A stretch of 64,000 nt of DNA, taken from the NCBI GenBank assembly GCA_016124495.1, contig WGNP01000007.1, positions 1 through 64,000 of the forward strand. Reading direction: 5' to 3'. Source of the stretch: Hyphomonas sp. (GTDB lineage: Bacteria; Pseudomonadota; Alphaproteobacteria; Caulobacterales; Hyphomonadaceae). Of the stretch, positions 7,234 to 15,523 are shown piece after piece; the stretch's first letter is position 1; each line of letters starts with the position of its first letter. A model generated the notes under the pieces. That model saw only the letters and a program-made list of their open reading frames with translations. It was not told the DNA's origin and did not search any database. Made by a program: the position numbers and the translations under genes.

Positions 7234-9659
7234 ACGCAACGGAATCCCCAAATCTGCCGTCGGTCAGCACACTGTCGATTGAGGAGAAGATATCGCTTCT
7301 GAGCGGGGCAGATTTCTGGCGCTCCCGGGCATTGCCCGGGCGCGGCGTACCGTCCGTCAAGCTATCCGATGGCCCAAACGGGGTCCGCGGCGACCTTTCG
7401 AGATCCATACCCGCAACCTGCTTTCCGGTCGGCGTGTGCCTGGGCGCAAGCTGGAATCCGGGCCTTCTTGCAGAAGTTGCGCGCGCGCTGGCGGGAGAAG
7501 CACGCGAAAAATCCGCACATGTTGTTCTCGGCCCCACCATCAACCTGCAGCGAACACCGATCGGAGGGCGCAACTTCGAATGCTATTCCGAGGATCCTTA
7601 CCTGACAGGAATTCTTGGAACTGCGTTCGTCGCGAACCTGCAGGCCGAAGGCATCGGGGCCTGCCCCAAGCATTTCGTTGCCAACGACACGGAATTCGAG
7701 CGTCACACGATCAGTTCCGTTGTGGATCAGGAAACGCTCGAGGCGGTTTATCTGTTGCCGTTCGAGATGATTGTCAGACGCGCCAGGCCCTGGATGATCA
7801 TGTCGTCCTATAACCGCGTGAACGGCACGTACGCCTCTTCACACACTGAACTTCTGGTCACCACCCTCAAGGACAAATGGGGATTTGACGGCGTTGTCGT
7901 ATCGGACTGGGGCGCCGCGCTGGAAACCATACCAAATGCGCTCGGCGGACTGGATCTCGAAATGCCCGGCCCCTCCAAGGTGTGGGGTAAGAAACTCGTC
8001 GCAGCCGTCGAGGAAGGAAACGTCAGTGAAGCGATCATCGACGAAAAGATCGAGCGCCTGTTCAGGCTTATAGAGCGAACAAAAGCCTGCGCCGGACAAG
8101 CAGAACAACCGGAAACAGGCATCGACGCGCCGGAAAAGCGAGACCTTCTGAAGCGAGCCGCGCAGGAGGGCATGGTCCTGTTGAAGAACTCGGAGAATAC
8201 TCTTCCGCTTGAGCCCGGGTTCAAAGGAAGGATTGCGGTGATCGGTCCCAACGCGGCACGTGGGCAGATCATGGGAGGCGGCAGTTCATATGTAAACAGC
8301 CATCGTCCAAGCCACCCGCTTGAAGGCATCAAGGCGGCCTTTCCGAACGCCACTGTTGAATATCTGCAGGGTTGCAGGAATAACAAATATGCCCCGCTCA
8401 TCGATCCGTCGAGTATCAGACATCCTTCCGGCCTGCAGACCGGTTTTGAGAAACGCACCTACGCAACATCGCGCTTTGATGGACAACCGACAAGCATCGA
8501 CCGCATTCCATCGAGTGTCATGAAGTTGCTGGATGCTGACGGCGCCGGGACGAACGAAACAGCCGGAATAATTCTGGAGGGAGACTATACTCCCGAAACC
8601 GGCGGCAGCCATGTCCTGGGGCTCATGAGCGCCGGACGCGCGCGCCTTTTCGTAGATTCCGAAGAAGTCATCGATAACTGGACCGATTGGCGGCGCGGGT
8701 TCAGTTTTTACACTTTCGGCAGCGACGAGATCCGGGCAAACTTCGAGTTTGAGGCTGGCAGGTCCTATCGTCTTCGCATCGAATACGAGCGCCCGTCCGC
8801 TGCGCTGATCGCCGGGGTCCAGTTTGGAATTGAGCCGCCCCTTTCCGATACAGCCATCCCGGAAGCGGCGCATCTGGCGGGGAACAGTGATGTAACATTC
8901 CTGATCCTTGGATCGAACCCGGACTGGGAAACCGAAGGCAATGATCGCGAAGTCCATGGCCTGCCCGGCAGCCAGAACGAGCTCGCCGAAGCGGTTCTCA
9001 ACGCAAGCCCGCGCACGATCGTCGTTATGAATGTCGGTTCGGCAACCGAGATGCCGTGGTTTGAGAAAGCCGACGCCGTACTGGTCACGTGGTTCGGAGG
9101 ACAAGAGATGGGCAATGCGCTCGGAGACGTCGTGTGCGGCCGGGCCGACCCTGGCGGTCGCCTCCCATTCACCTGGCCAAAGCACGTTTCCGATCATCCT
9201 GCCATGAAGACTTATCCGGGCCGGGACGGCGAGATGCCCTACACCGAGGGGCCCTGCATCGGATACCGCGGTTTCATTGCGCAGGATGTTCAGCCCCTGG
9301 CGCCCTTCGGCTTCGGCCTCAGCTATGGCGATGCGGAAATCGGGGCCGCGAACTGGCGCCATGATGCAGGCAGCGATGCGCGCGTTGCCCAGGTCGAGAT
9401 TGTGAGCCGGTCAAACCGGGCCTCAACAGTTGTGGTTCAGGCCTACGCCGAGACAATAGCGAGACCGGGCAGCAAGCCATTCAGAGCCCTTGTCGGAATT
9501 GCAAAACTGGTCCTCAGAAGCGGAGAGACCCAGACCTTGGACCTGCCGCTCGACTATGCACCCATAAGGCGCCTGGTTGCTGGTTCATCTCCGGCAGATA
9601 TGCCCATTCGGGTGCTGATCGGAACCAGCGCTGAAGGACCGTTCAGGACCTTAGACTGA
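7230..9659 (+). CDS. glycoside hydrolase family 3 beta-glycosidase with PA14 domain
   Basis: 809 residues. The GH3 N-terminal barrel (about 1-280) includes LSDGPNGVRG, PTINLQRTPIGGRNFECYSEDPYL, KHFVANDTE and the nucleophile region GVVVSDWGA (Asp near residue 224). The GH3 C-terminal alpha/beta domain is split by a PA14 insert (about 400-545), as in fungal-type and plant-like beta-glucosidases, and contains TEGNDREVHGLPGSQNEL, where the acid/base Glu is expected. A fibronectin-III-like domain closes the protein (about 700-809). No signal peptide is seen, so the enzyme is probably cytoplasmic and works on glycosides imported by the receptor/symporter pair. Likely beta-glucosidase or beta-xylosidase; specificity is not readable. 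Last gene of the phyH operon. Confidence 0.92.
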   Translation: MNATESPNLPSVSTLSIEEKISLLSGADFWRSRALPGRGVPSVKLSDGPNGVRGDLSRSIPATCFPVGVCLGASWNPGLLAEVARALAGEAREKSAHVVLGPTINLQRTPIGGRNFECYSEDPYLTGILGTAFVANLQAEGIGACPKHFVANDTEFERHTISSVVDQETLEAVYLLPFEMIVRRARPWMIMSSYNRVNGTYASSHTELLVTTLKDKWGFDGVVVSDWGAALETIPNALGGLDLEMPGPSKVWGKKLVAAVEEGNVSEAIIDEKIERLFRLIERTKACAGQAEQPETGIDAPEKRDLLKRAAQEGMVLLKNSENTLPLEPGFKGRIAVIGPNAARGQIMGGGSSYVNSHRPSHPLEGIKAAFPNATVEYLQGCRNNKYAPLIDPSSIRHPSGLQTGFEKRTYATSRFDGQPTSIDRIPSSVMKLLDADGAGTNETAGIILEGDYTPETGGSHVLGLMSAGRARLFVDSEEVIDNWTDWRRGFSFYTFGSDEIRANFEFEAGRSYRLRIEYERPSAALIAGVQFGIEPPLSDTAIPEAAHLAGNSDVTFLILGSNPDWETEGNDREVHGLPGSQNELAEAVLNASPRTIVVMNVGSATEMPWFEKADAVLVTWFGGQEMGNALGDVVCGRADPGGRLPFTWPKHVSDHPAMKTYPGRDGEMPYTEGPCIGYRGFIAQDVQPLAPFGFGLSYGDAEIGAANWRHDAGSDARVAQVEIVSRSNRASTVVVQAYAETIARPGSKPFRALVGIAKLVLRSGETQTLDLPLDYAPIRRLVAGSSPADMPIRVLIGTSAEGPFRTLD

Positions 9660-9721
9660 CAATCTGGGGGTGACCTGCTGCGTGAATTTCGGGCCAAAGG
9701 CTGATTGCGTAGCGACCGACG

Positions 9722-9790
9722 GTTCAGGGCCAGGTCGGCGCTGCGGTTCGGTTTCGGCATCCGGCAGGGTCACCTCAGCCCGGTCATTCG
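9722..9790 (+). repeat. dispersed intergenic repeat, copy A
   Basis: The core at 9751-9790 matches 11611-11650 at 33 of 40 positions without gaps (shared TCCGGCAGGG and CATTCG blocks); the preceding 28 bases are also similar. It lies in a non-coding gap between the GH3 gene and the alpha/beta hydrolase. No product is apparent; it may be an old member of a dispersed repeat family. Confidence 0.6.
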
Positions 9791-9885
9791 GCTGCCGCAA
9801 CGCCGCCAGGCCGGACTTAGCTGAAAGGCGACAATTCGGGCCTGTGCGGAGCTGGCTCGATAGCAGTGGTTTCGCAATTCCGGGA

Positions 9886-10839
9886 TCACGCCTGGTCTTG
9901 ATCGACTTCGAGTGGGGACGAACTCCGCCTGATCTCGTTCAGAAAATTTGTCACTTCCGCGATGAGTTCACGATAGGCCGGTGTTTCTGCTGGCAGATGT
10001 GATCCGTTGCTCAATTCGACGAAGCGCTTGGTGGCATTGATCTTCTCGAAGACGCTGAGGCTGAGTTCGGTCGGCGTCCAGGTATCCTTGCCGGGATGTA
10101 CAAGCAAAAACGGGCAGTGAAGCGCCCAGCTCTCGACGCGATGATTATGGACCGTTCGAAAGAACCGTGCGGGTTTCCATCCGGCGCCAATGAGCGGATC
10201 CTTCCTGAAATAGGCCTGCAGACGCCTGTTGCCGCTCATGGCTGCGAGCGGTGTTGCCAGCGAAAGCGGCATCACGATCTGGTCGAACAGCCAGGGCGCA
10301 GCCGTCATTCCAAAGAGGCTTAGGCGGCCCAGCCATTTCCATCGCCCTGCCCGGATGAAAATGTCCCGGTCGGACAGGTCGAGGAGCGTTGTCGCAATTA
10401 CCCCGCTGACCTTGCCGCTCGTCTGCGCTGCGAGAAAGGCTGTCAGTCCGCCCATGGACAGTCCCATCATTACCAACGGTCCCGGCTCCGCGTCAGCGAT
10501 TTCGGCGAGGACGGCGGGCCATTCCCCATACTCTCCCTTGAAGCCGGGCGCAGGTTCACTCAGGCCGTAGCCCGGCAGGTCAGGTGCGATTACCCGCCAT
10601 CCGAGTTCAGCGATCGGCTCCGCAAGCGGCGCGAGAATGCGTCCATTGCCTCCCCCGCCATGGACAAGCATGACGGTGCCATTCGCCGGCCCCGATGGTG
10701 ACCACTCATCAATCCGGATCCTGTGACCGCGCACCAGCCGGCAGGATTCCGCTGGTTCCTGCGTCAGCGTGATTCCGAATTCTTCTGCGAGGATGGTTCG
10801 GTATTCTGTCCAGGACCTGATGTTGCGAAAGCTCTTCAT
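9886..10839 (-). CDS. alpha/beta hydrolase
   Basis: 317-residue single-domain alpha/beta hydrolase. It shows the oxyanion-hole motif VHGGGGNG, the APDLPGYGLS strand-turn, and the nucleophile elbow GLSMGG; a late Asp (PGKDTWTP) and His (SNGSHLPAET) can complete the triad. No signal peptide is seen. These enzymes hydrolyse esters, lactones or similar bonds, and I cannot name the substrate. It is divergent from a tetR gene 47 bases away, with a dyad in the gap, so it is probably that regulator's target. Confidence 0.85.
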   Translation of the reverse strand: MKSFRNIRSWTEYRTILAEEFGITLTQEPAESCRLVRGHRIRIDEWSPSGPANGTVMLVHGGGGNGRILAPLAEPIAELGWRVIAPDLPGYGLSEPAPGFKGEYGEWPAVLAEIADAEPGPLVMMGLSMGGLTAFLAAQTSGKVSGVIATTLLDLSDRDIFIRAGRWKWLGRLSLFGMTAAPWLFDQIVMPLSLATPLAAMSGNRRLQAYFRKDPLIGAGWKPARFFRTVHNHRVESWALHCPFLLVHPGKDTWTPTELSLSVFEKINATKRFVELSNGSHLPAETPAYRELIAEVTNFLNEIRRSSSPLEVDQDQA

Positions 10840-10850
10840 GGACTTATAAT

Positions 10851-10864
10851 TGAGCAGAAGCTCA
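10851..10864. promoter_or_regulatory. dyad in the hydrolase/tetR divergent promoter
   Basis: Perfect inverted repeat TGAGC-AGAA-GCTCA in the 47-base gap between the divergent alpha/beta hydrolase and tetR genes. Size and place fit an operator for the TetR protein encoded next door. The sequence differs from the TGACC-N4-GGTCA sites at 4671-5475, so the two TetR proteins probably have separate targets. Confidence 0.5.
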
Positions 10865-10886
10865 GGTTTTTCTACTCGGATTTTCG

Positions 10887-11510
10887 ATGCCAGCTGAGAG
10901 CCGGAAAAAGACTCCGAAGCGCCCCTTGCGACAGGCTAAACAGCCGCGCTCGAAGGCAACCGTGAACGCTATTGTGGAAGCCGCTGCTCGGATCCTGGCT
11001 GACGACGGCTGGCAGGGCGTCAACACGAACGCCATCGCCAGGCGCGCAGGTGTTTCGGTCGGCTCCGTCTACGAATACTTCCCGGACAAACAGGCTATTC
11101 TGGCGGTGATCATCGACCGGCATCTGGCCGAAGGGGAAGACATGCTGGCTGACGCCGCCAACGGTCTTGCTGGCGGTATGGCAATTGATGATATTGTGAG
11201 CGCTCTGGTATTTGGGTTCATTCGTCTGCATGAGGATGATCCGCGCCTCCATCGCGCCCTAGCCAGCGAGGCCCCGATTTCGGCTGCTCAGCGCAAACGG
11301 ATCGCAGCTCTGCGCTCCAAAATCGTCACCCTTGTCGCTGATGTCCTTTCGGAACATGTCGACGAGGCTGAACTCAAGGCCACGCTGCTTGTCGACACAG
11401 CGGATGCGCTTGCCCACAGATGGATCGTTGATGAGGTCGGCTTGCCCGCATCGGCAGACATCATGATCGCCCAGGCATCAAAGATGTTGAAGGGCTATTT
11501 GTCCGGATAA
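10887..11510 (+). CDS. TetR/AcrR-family transcriptional regulator
   Basis: 207 residues. A basic N-terminus (ESRKKTPKRPLRQAKQPRSKATVN) leads into a canonical TetR helix-turn-helix, IVEAAARILADDGWQGVNTNAIARRAGVSVGSVYEYFPDKQAILAVII. The C-terminal half resembles the TetR C-terminal domain common in proteobacteria (RLHEDDPRLHRALASEAP). It likely represses the divergent alpha/beta hydrolase and itself through the dyad at 10851-10864; the ligand is unknown. Confidence 0.88.
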   Translation: MPAESRKKTPKRPLRQAKQPRSKATVNAIVEAAARILADDGWQGVNTNAIARRAGVSVGSVYEYFPDKQAILAVIIDRHLAEGEDMLADAANGLAGGMAIDDIVSALVFGFIRLHEDDPRLHRALASEAPISAAQRKRIAALRSKIVTLVADVLSEHVDEAELKATLLVDTADALAHRWIVDEVGLPASADIMIAQASKMLKGYLSG

Positions 11511-11581
11511 CGTGCGCGATTTTCAGCCGGCAACAAGCAAAGCGACCGGTCAAGCTGTCAGGGACCGAAAACAAGACGGCT

Positions 11582-11650
11582 GTTTAGGACCAGCCCTGCT
11601 CCGATAGTCAGTTTCAGCGTCCGGCAGGGCCAACTCAGTCCTGCCATTCG
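11582..11650 (+). repeat. dispersed intergenic repeat, copy B
   Basis: Second copy of the repeat at 9722-9790 (core 11611-11650), again in a non-coding gap, between tetR and the carboxylesterase. The two copies bracket the hydrolase/tetR pair in direct orientation. The rest of the 11511-11761 gap shows nothing else I can name. Confidence 0.6.
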
Positions 11651-11761
11651 AGAGCCTGGCGGATACCCGGCGGGCCATCGCCATCAACGGATACTCACGC
11701 AATGGCAAGCCTGAGCCCTGGACTGATCGCGTGCAACTTCCGGTGTGGAGCTCCAGGCCAA

Positions 11762-13477
11762 CTACCGGCAGCGACCGCCATCCATGCCGACCATTTCGGG
11801 GTTCCAGTCCGCCATCGATGTGAAAACGGCGCATCGGCGCGCGTCGGTTTTGAGCGTTTCATCGGCAAAGAGGTCGGTAATCAAGCGTGGCTGGGTCTCA
11901 CGGTCGACGATCATGCGCGCGCCGCCGGAATGCGGCGTATCGAAGACCATGGCCGAAGGTGCATCCGGTGTGGCGGCGTAGCGAATCCACGCCGGCGCGC
12001 CGCCGGGATCGCCTGTGGCGGCGAAACGGGCCCAGTAGCCCATCATCAGGTCCGACAGCGCAAGGCGTGCAGGCGCATTGGCATGGGTGAACGCGAAGCG
12101 GTCGAACGCCCCCAGCAGTTTGAAGTGGCCGAACACAAAGGGGATTTCCATGCTGTGCGCGGCGCCCAGAACTTCGCTGAGGTCAGTCAACAGGAAGGCG
12201 CCTTGCTCGTCCCAGTCGAAGCGGTAAGTCCAGACGTTGGGATTGCCGCCCGCCACCATGACGGCTGCCGGTCCATCGACGGCGGTCGCGCGCCAGTTGC
12301 GGGTGGGATAGTGCGACATCGCCTCGTACAGCGCCTTATGCCTTGGTTGTGGGAAGACACCGAGCGCGCGTCGTGACAGCTGCGGGTTCAGCGCGTTGAA
12401 AAGCTTCATCTCGTCGCGATTGGTCCCCAGGATCGTCGGTACGGCGTTGTATTTCGCCGGATCGGAGAGCACCGACTCAATGCCTTCGCGGGGCAGCGTA
12501 ACGCCGTCAGCAATGACGCGCGGCAGGCTTTCTCTCTCGGGACCCGTGTTTATCGCGCCATATATCGCGGACAGCGGAACGGCTCGCAACGCCGCGCCCG
12601 TGACCGAGGCGCCGCGCACCAGGCGCGTGGCGATAGCGCGTCCCGTATCTTTCGCATCGCTGTCAACGCCTTCGGCCTGCTCCAGCGGCTCAGAACGGAA
12701 CGAGCCAGATTGCACGATTGCCCGGTGGAAGAGCCCGTTGGCTCGCGGACTGGCCAACAGCGCGGCGACGTTGTGGCCGCCGGCGCTCTCACCAAAGATC
12801 GTTACGCGGCCGGGATCACCGCCGAACGCCGCGATGTCGGTGCGGATCCATTCCAGCGCGCGGACATGATCGAGAAGCGCGAAGTTCGCCGAGGCGTCGT
12901 CCGGCGTCACAGCGCTTTCGCGCAGCGCCGGGTGCGCCAGCCAGCCCATTGGTCCGAGCCGGTACTGCACAATGACGACGATCACGTTCTGCTTCGCCGC
13001 GAGCGTCGCACCGTCGTACTGCGCCGCGCGGCCCCACACGTTCGAACCCCCGTGGATCCACATCATCACCGGCAGGCGCGCCGCCGCCGCGGCGTCTGCG
13101 GTCATCGCCGGGGCGTAGACGTTTAGGTAGAGGCAGTCCTCCTGCCCCACGAGCTTGCCCCACTGACCCTTTCCGACGCCGTCCAGCGCACTCAGCACCT
13201 GTGGACACCAAGGCGCTTCTGCTGTCGCGGCGCGCACGCCGCTCCAAGGCGCAGGCGGGCGTGGCGCGCGCCAGCGAAGGTCACCGACGGGCGGTGTAGC
13301 GAACGGGATGGAGCGCCAGACGTATGCCCCAGTGGTCGCATCGACGAAACCGCGCAGCACGCCCGTGCTCACGGTGCGCTCTGTGGCAAGGTCGGACGAC
13401 GGCGCCGGGGCGCCCGCCTGGTGCGCGCAGGCGGACAGAACGAGCGCAGCAAGCGCAAGGACAATGCGGCGGATCAT
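11762..13477 (-). CDS. type B carboxylesterase, probable lipoprotein
   Basis: 571 residues. The N-terminus MIRRIVLALAALVLSAC is a lipoprotein signal with lipobox LSAC (Cys near 17), so the mature enzyme should be membrane-anchored in the periplasm or outer membrane. The body is a cholinesterase/carboxylesterase fold: EDCLYLNVYAP, the oxyanion hole in WIHGGSNVWG, and the nucleophile elbow FGESAGGHN; Glu in GTNRDEM and a late His (AHSMEIPFVFGH) can complete the triad. It hydrolyses carboxylic esters. Good family length. No partner gene is obvious; it could free acyl groups from plant or algal esters, consistent with the nearby glycosidase (inference). Confidence 0.9.
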   Translation of the reverse strand: MIRRIVLALAALVLSACAHQAGAPAPSSDLATERTVSTGVLRGFVDATTGAYVWRSIPFATPPVGDLRWRAPRPPAPWSGVRAATAEAPWCPQVLSALDGVGKGQWGKLVGQEDCLYLNVYAPAMTADAAAAARLPVMMWIHGGSNVWGRAAQYDGATLAAKQNVIVVIVQYRLGPMGWLAHPALRESAVTPDDASANFALLDHVRALEWIRTDIAAFGGDPGRVTIFGESAGGHNVAALLASPRANGLFHRAIVQSGSFRSEPLEQAEGVDSDAKDTGRAIATRLVRGASVTGAALRAVPLSAIYGAINTGPERESLPRVIADGVTLPREGIESVLSDPAKYNAVPTILGTNRDEMKLFNALNPQLSRRALGVFPQPRHKALYEAMSHYPTRNWRATAVDGPAAVMVAGGNPNVWTYRFDWDEQGAFLLTDLSEVLGAAHSMEIPFVFGHFKLLGAFDRFAFTHANAPARLALSDLMMGYWARFAATGDPGGAPAWIRYAATPDAPSAMVFDTPHSGGARMIVDRETQPRLITDLFADETLKTDARRCAVFTSMADWNPEMVGMDGGRCR

Positions 13478-13712
13478 GGAAGCTCCCTCAGGACACCCGC
13501 GCTAGCAGGCGGGCGCGGCGGGGGCAAGCGCCCTCTGTCGGCCGTACGATCCGTTCGCGCTAACCGCGCGAACACAGGGCAGCGCACGTCGTTCGCCGGT
13601 TGAGGTCAACGTACCTCCCGAACTGAACGGCTGGAAAGCATGCCCAGCCTGCCGTCATCCAGGTTTTCCGAACGGCGCACTCGATTGAATGCAGCAACTA
13701 ACCTAACGTTCG

Positions 13713-13739
13713 CTCCAGCACTGCAGTTTTTTGCTGGAG
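13713..13739 (+). promoter_or_regulatory. hairpin covering the ribosome binding site of the next gene
   Basis: CTCCAGCA (13713-13720) pairs perfectly with TGCTGGAG (13732-13739) across an 11-base T-rich loop. The right arm contains the GGAG of the Shine-Dalgarno sequence used by the gene at 13747. In RNA this would hide the ribosome site, so translation may depend on the stem being opened. Confidence 0.55.
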
Positions 13740-13746
13740 GATAAGC

Positions 13747-14001
13747 ATGAGCGTCCGCGAACAGAGGCTCTCCGAAATCCGTCTGATCGTGGCGCACGCG
13801 GTCGGCTTGACCCCCGCGGACATGTCGGACGAGGTAAATCTTCTGACGACGTTTGCAGCTGACTGGCGCGCAATCGGGGCGGCGTTGTCAGGAATCGAAA
13901 ACAAGTACGGCGTGAACATCTCGATGGACGAGATCGGCGAAGCGCCAACAGTACTGTCGATCTACCGCGCAACAGCACGTCACACGAACTGGGGCGAATG
14001 A
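13747..14001 (+). CDS. acyl carrier protein-like small protein lacking the attachment serine
   Basis: 84 residues predicted to be helical, with the pattern of an acyl carrier protein: EIRLIVAHAVGLTPADMSDEVNLLTTFAADWRAIGAALSGIENKYGVNISMDEIGEAPTV. In ordinary carrier proteins the start of helix II is DSL, with Ser carrying phosphopantetheine; here the position reads DWR, so normal loading seems impossible. It may be a divergent carrier with another role or a regulatory mimic. GGAGG precedes the ATG by 6 bases but lies in a hairpin. It has no synthase or transferase neighbour. Confidence is moderate because short helical proteins are easy to over-read. Confidence 0.6.
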   Translation: MSVREQRLSEIRLIVAHAVGLTPADMSDEVNLLTTFAADWRAIGAALSGIENKYGVNISMDEIGEAPTVLSIYRATARHTNWGE

Positions 14002-14272
14002 CCGGATAGCGCCGAGAACCGGCTCTCGCCGCTTCATGACGAACGGCTGCTTGGGAGCAAAAGACGATCGAGGGTCATGGCGCGGCTCAGCCAGTCCCGA
14101 CCTGTTCGGGGAAGGCCCACAAAAGACCCAAGACCGGCCCGCAGGCTCAACGCCGAAGGAATTGAGAATTCACACGGCAATTAAGAGTGAAGCTGATGTG
14201 TCCGCCTTGAAGACCACACCCTTGTATCCTTCAACAGCTTACAGACGCCACTCCAGGCCCTCAAAAGAGGAA

Positions 14273-14348
14273 ATGATCGATAAAACACCCTTTTATTAAT
14301 CACTTTTGCCGAATAATGTGATCTAAAAAATGGGACCTTATCGATCAT
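14273..14348 (+). promoter_or_regulatory. 11-bp inverted repeat flanking the fic promoter and start codon
   Basis: ATGATCGATAA (14273-14283) is exactly complementary to TTATCGATCAT (14338-14348), whose last two bases are the first two of the fic ATG. Between the arms lies an AT-rich stretch with a smaller inverted pair (ATCAC ... GTGAT). It could be a pair of operator half-sites or an RNA stem that closes the start codon. The rest of the 14002-14272 gap shows no gene I can support. Confidence 0.55.
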
Positions 14349-15450
14349 GAACTGGAACTGGCAGCTTCGCGACTGGCCGGACTTCATTCGGGACCGCCAG
14401 AAACTCGCTGCCCGCGAGGCCCGTTTTCTCGAGCAGGCAGGCCTACTGATCGGCACATCCCGTCATATTTCCGATGAAGACAGGATCGAGCTCGGTATAT
14501 CGGTCATGAGCCTGGAAGCGATCGATACGTCCCAGATCGAGGGGGAAACGCTGGACCGGGCAAGTGTGCAGTCCTCTATCCAGCGCGCCCTCGGTCTGAA
14601 GGCCGCCCGGACATCCGCCCGCCCCGCCGAAAGCGGGATCGCGGACATGATGGTCGATCTTCTACAGACAACAGGTGAACCGCTCTCGGACGAAATGCTT
14701 CATCGCTGGCACAGGAAGATGCTGACCGGTCGCACTGACCTGAAGAGCGTCGGCGGCTACCGCCAGCACGAAGAACCGATGCAGATCATATCGGGCGCTT
14801 CCTATGCGCCAAAGGTTCACTATGAAGCGCCTCCCTCCAGCGCCGTCCCTGGCCATATGGCAGCGTTCATCGACTGGTTTAACCAGACGGCGCCGACAGG
14901 CGCTGCGCCGCTGCTTCCGATCGAGCGATCCGGTCTTGCGCATCTCTGGTTTGAGTGCATCCATCCGTACGAAGACGGGAATGGCCGGATCGGACGTGCC
15001 ATCTCGGAAAAGGCGCTCGCCCAAGGAAGGCAGCGGCCCGTCTTTACATCTCTGGCCGGCGCCCTGCTGCGCCACCGCAAGGCGTACTACCGCGAACTGG
15101 AGCTGGCGAGCGCAACCCTGAACGCGGATCGGTGGCTGAACTGGTTTGCGGACATCGCGCTCGAGGCACAGGACCGAAGCCTGAGTCAGGTCGAATACAT
15201 GCTGGGCAAGGCCCGCCTCTTCGACCGCCTCGCAGGGCAGCTGAACACCAGGCAGGAGAAAGCGTTGCTGCGCATGTTCGCGGAAGGAATTGACGGCTTC
15301 AAGGGCGGCCTCAGCGCGAAAAATTACATGACCATCACGGGAGCCCCGACAGCAACCGCAACGCGCGACCTTGCCGACATGGTCGCCAAAGGTGCGCTCG
15401 TCCGCGAGGGGGAACTCAAATCGACCCGGTACTTCCTGAAGCTGGACTAA
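14347..15450 (+). CDS. Fic-domain AMP-transferase, DUF4172 type
   Basis: 367 residues. An N-terminal DUF4172-like region (MNWNWQLRDWPDFIRDRQKL) carries the inhibitory motif SQIEGE (Ser62, Glu65, Gly66), which marks self-inhibited (class II) Fic proteins. The core has the active motif HPYEDGNGRIGR (His206 to Arg217), complete for transfer of AMP to a protein hydroxyl. The C-terminal ~80 residues look like a winged helix (LSAKNYMTITGAPTATATRDLADMVAKGAL), common in this subgroup and possibly able to bind DNA. The target is unknown. It sits beside the integrase of the putative island, a frequent place for toxin-like Fic genes. Confidence 0.92.
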   Translation: MNWNWQLRDWPDFIRDRQKLAAREARFLEQAGLLIGTSRHISDEDRIELGISVMSLEAIDTSQIEGETLDRASVQSSIQRALGLKAARTSARPAESGIADMMVDLLQTTGEPLSDEMLHRWHRKMLTGRTDLKSVGGYRQHEEPMQIISGASYAPKVHYEAPPSSAVPGHMAAFIDWFNQTAPTGAAPLLPIERSGLAHLWFECIHPYEDGNGRIGRAISEKALAQGRQRPVFTSLAGALLRHRKAYYRELELASATLNADRWLNWFADIALEAQDRSLSQVEYMLGKARLFDRLAGQLNTRQEKALLRMFAEGIDGFKGGLSAKNYMTITGAPTATATRDLADMVAKGALVREGELKSTRYFLKLD

Positions 15451-15523
15451 GCGCAAACTCGGCGAGGATGCGTGAAGCTCTGGAGAGGGCAGCTATGGCC
15501 AAACCGGAGCGTTCCCGACATTC

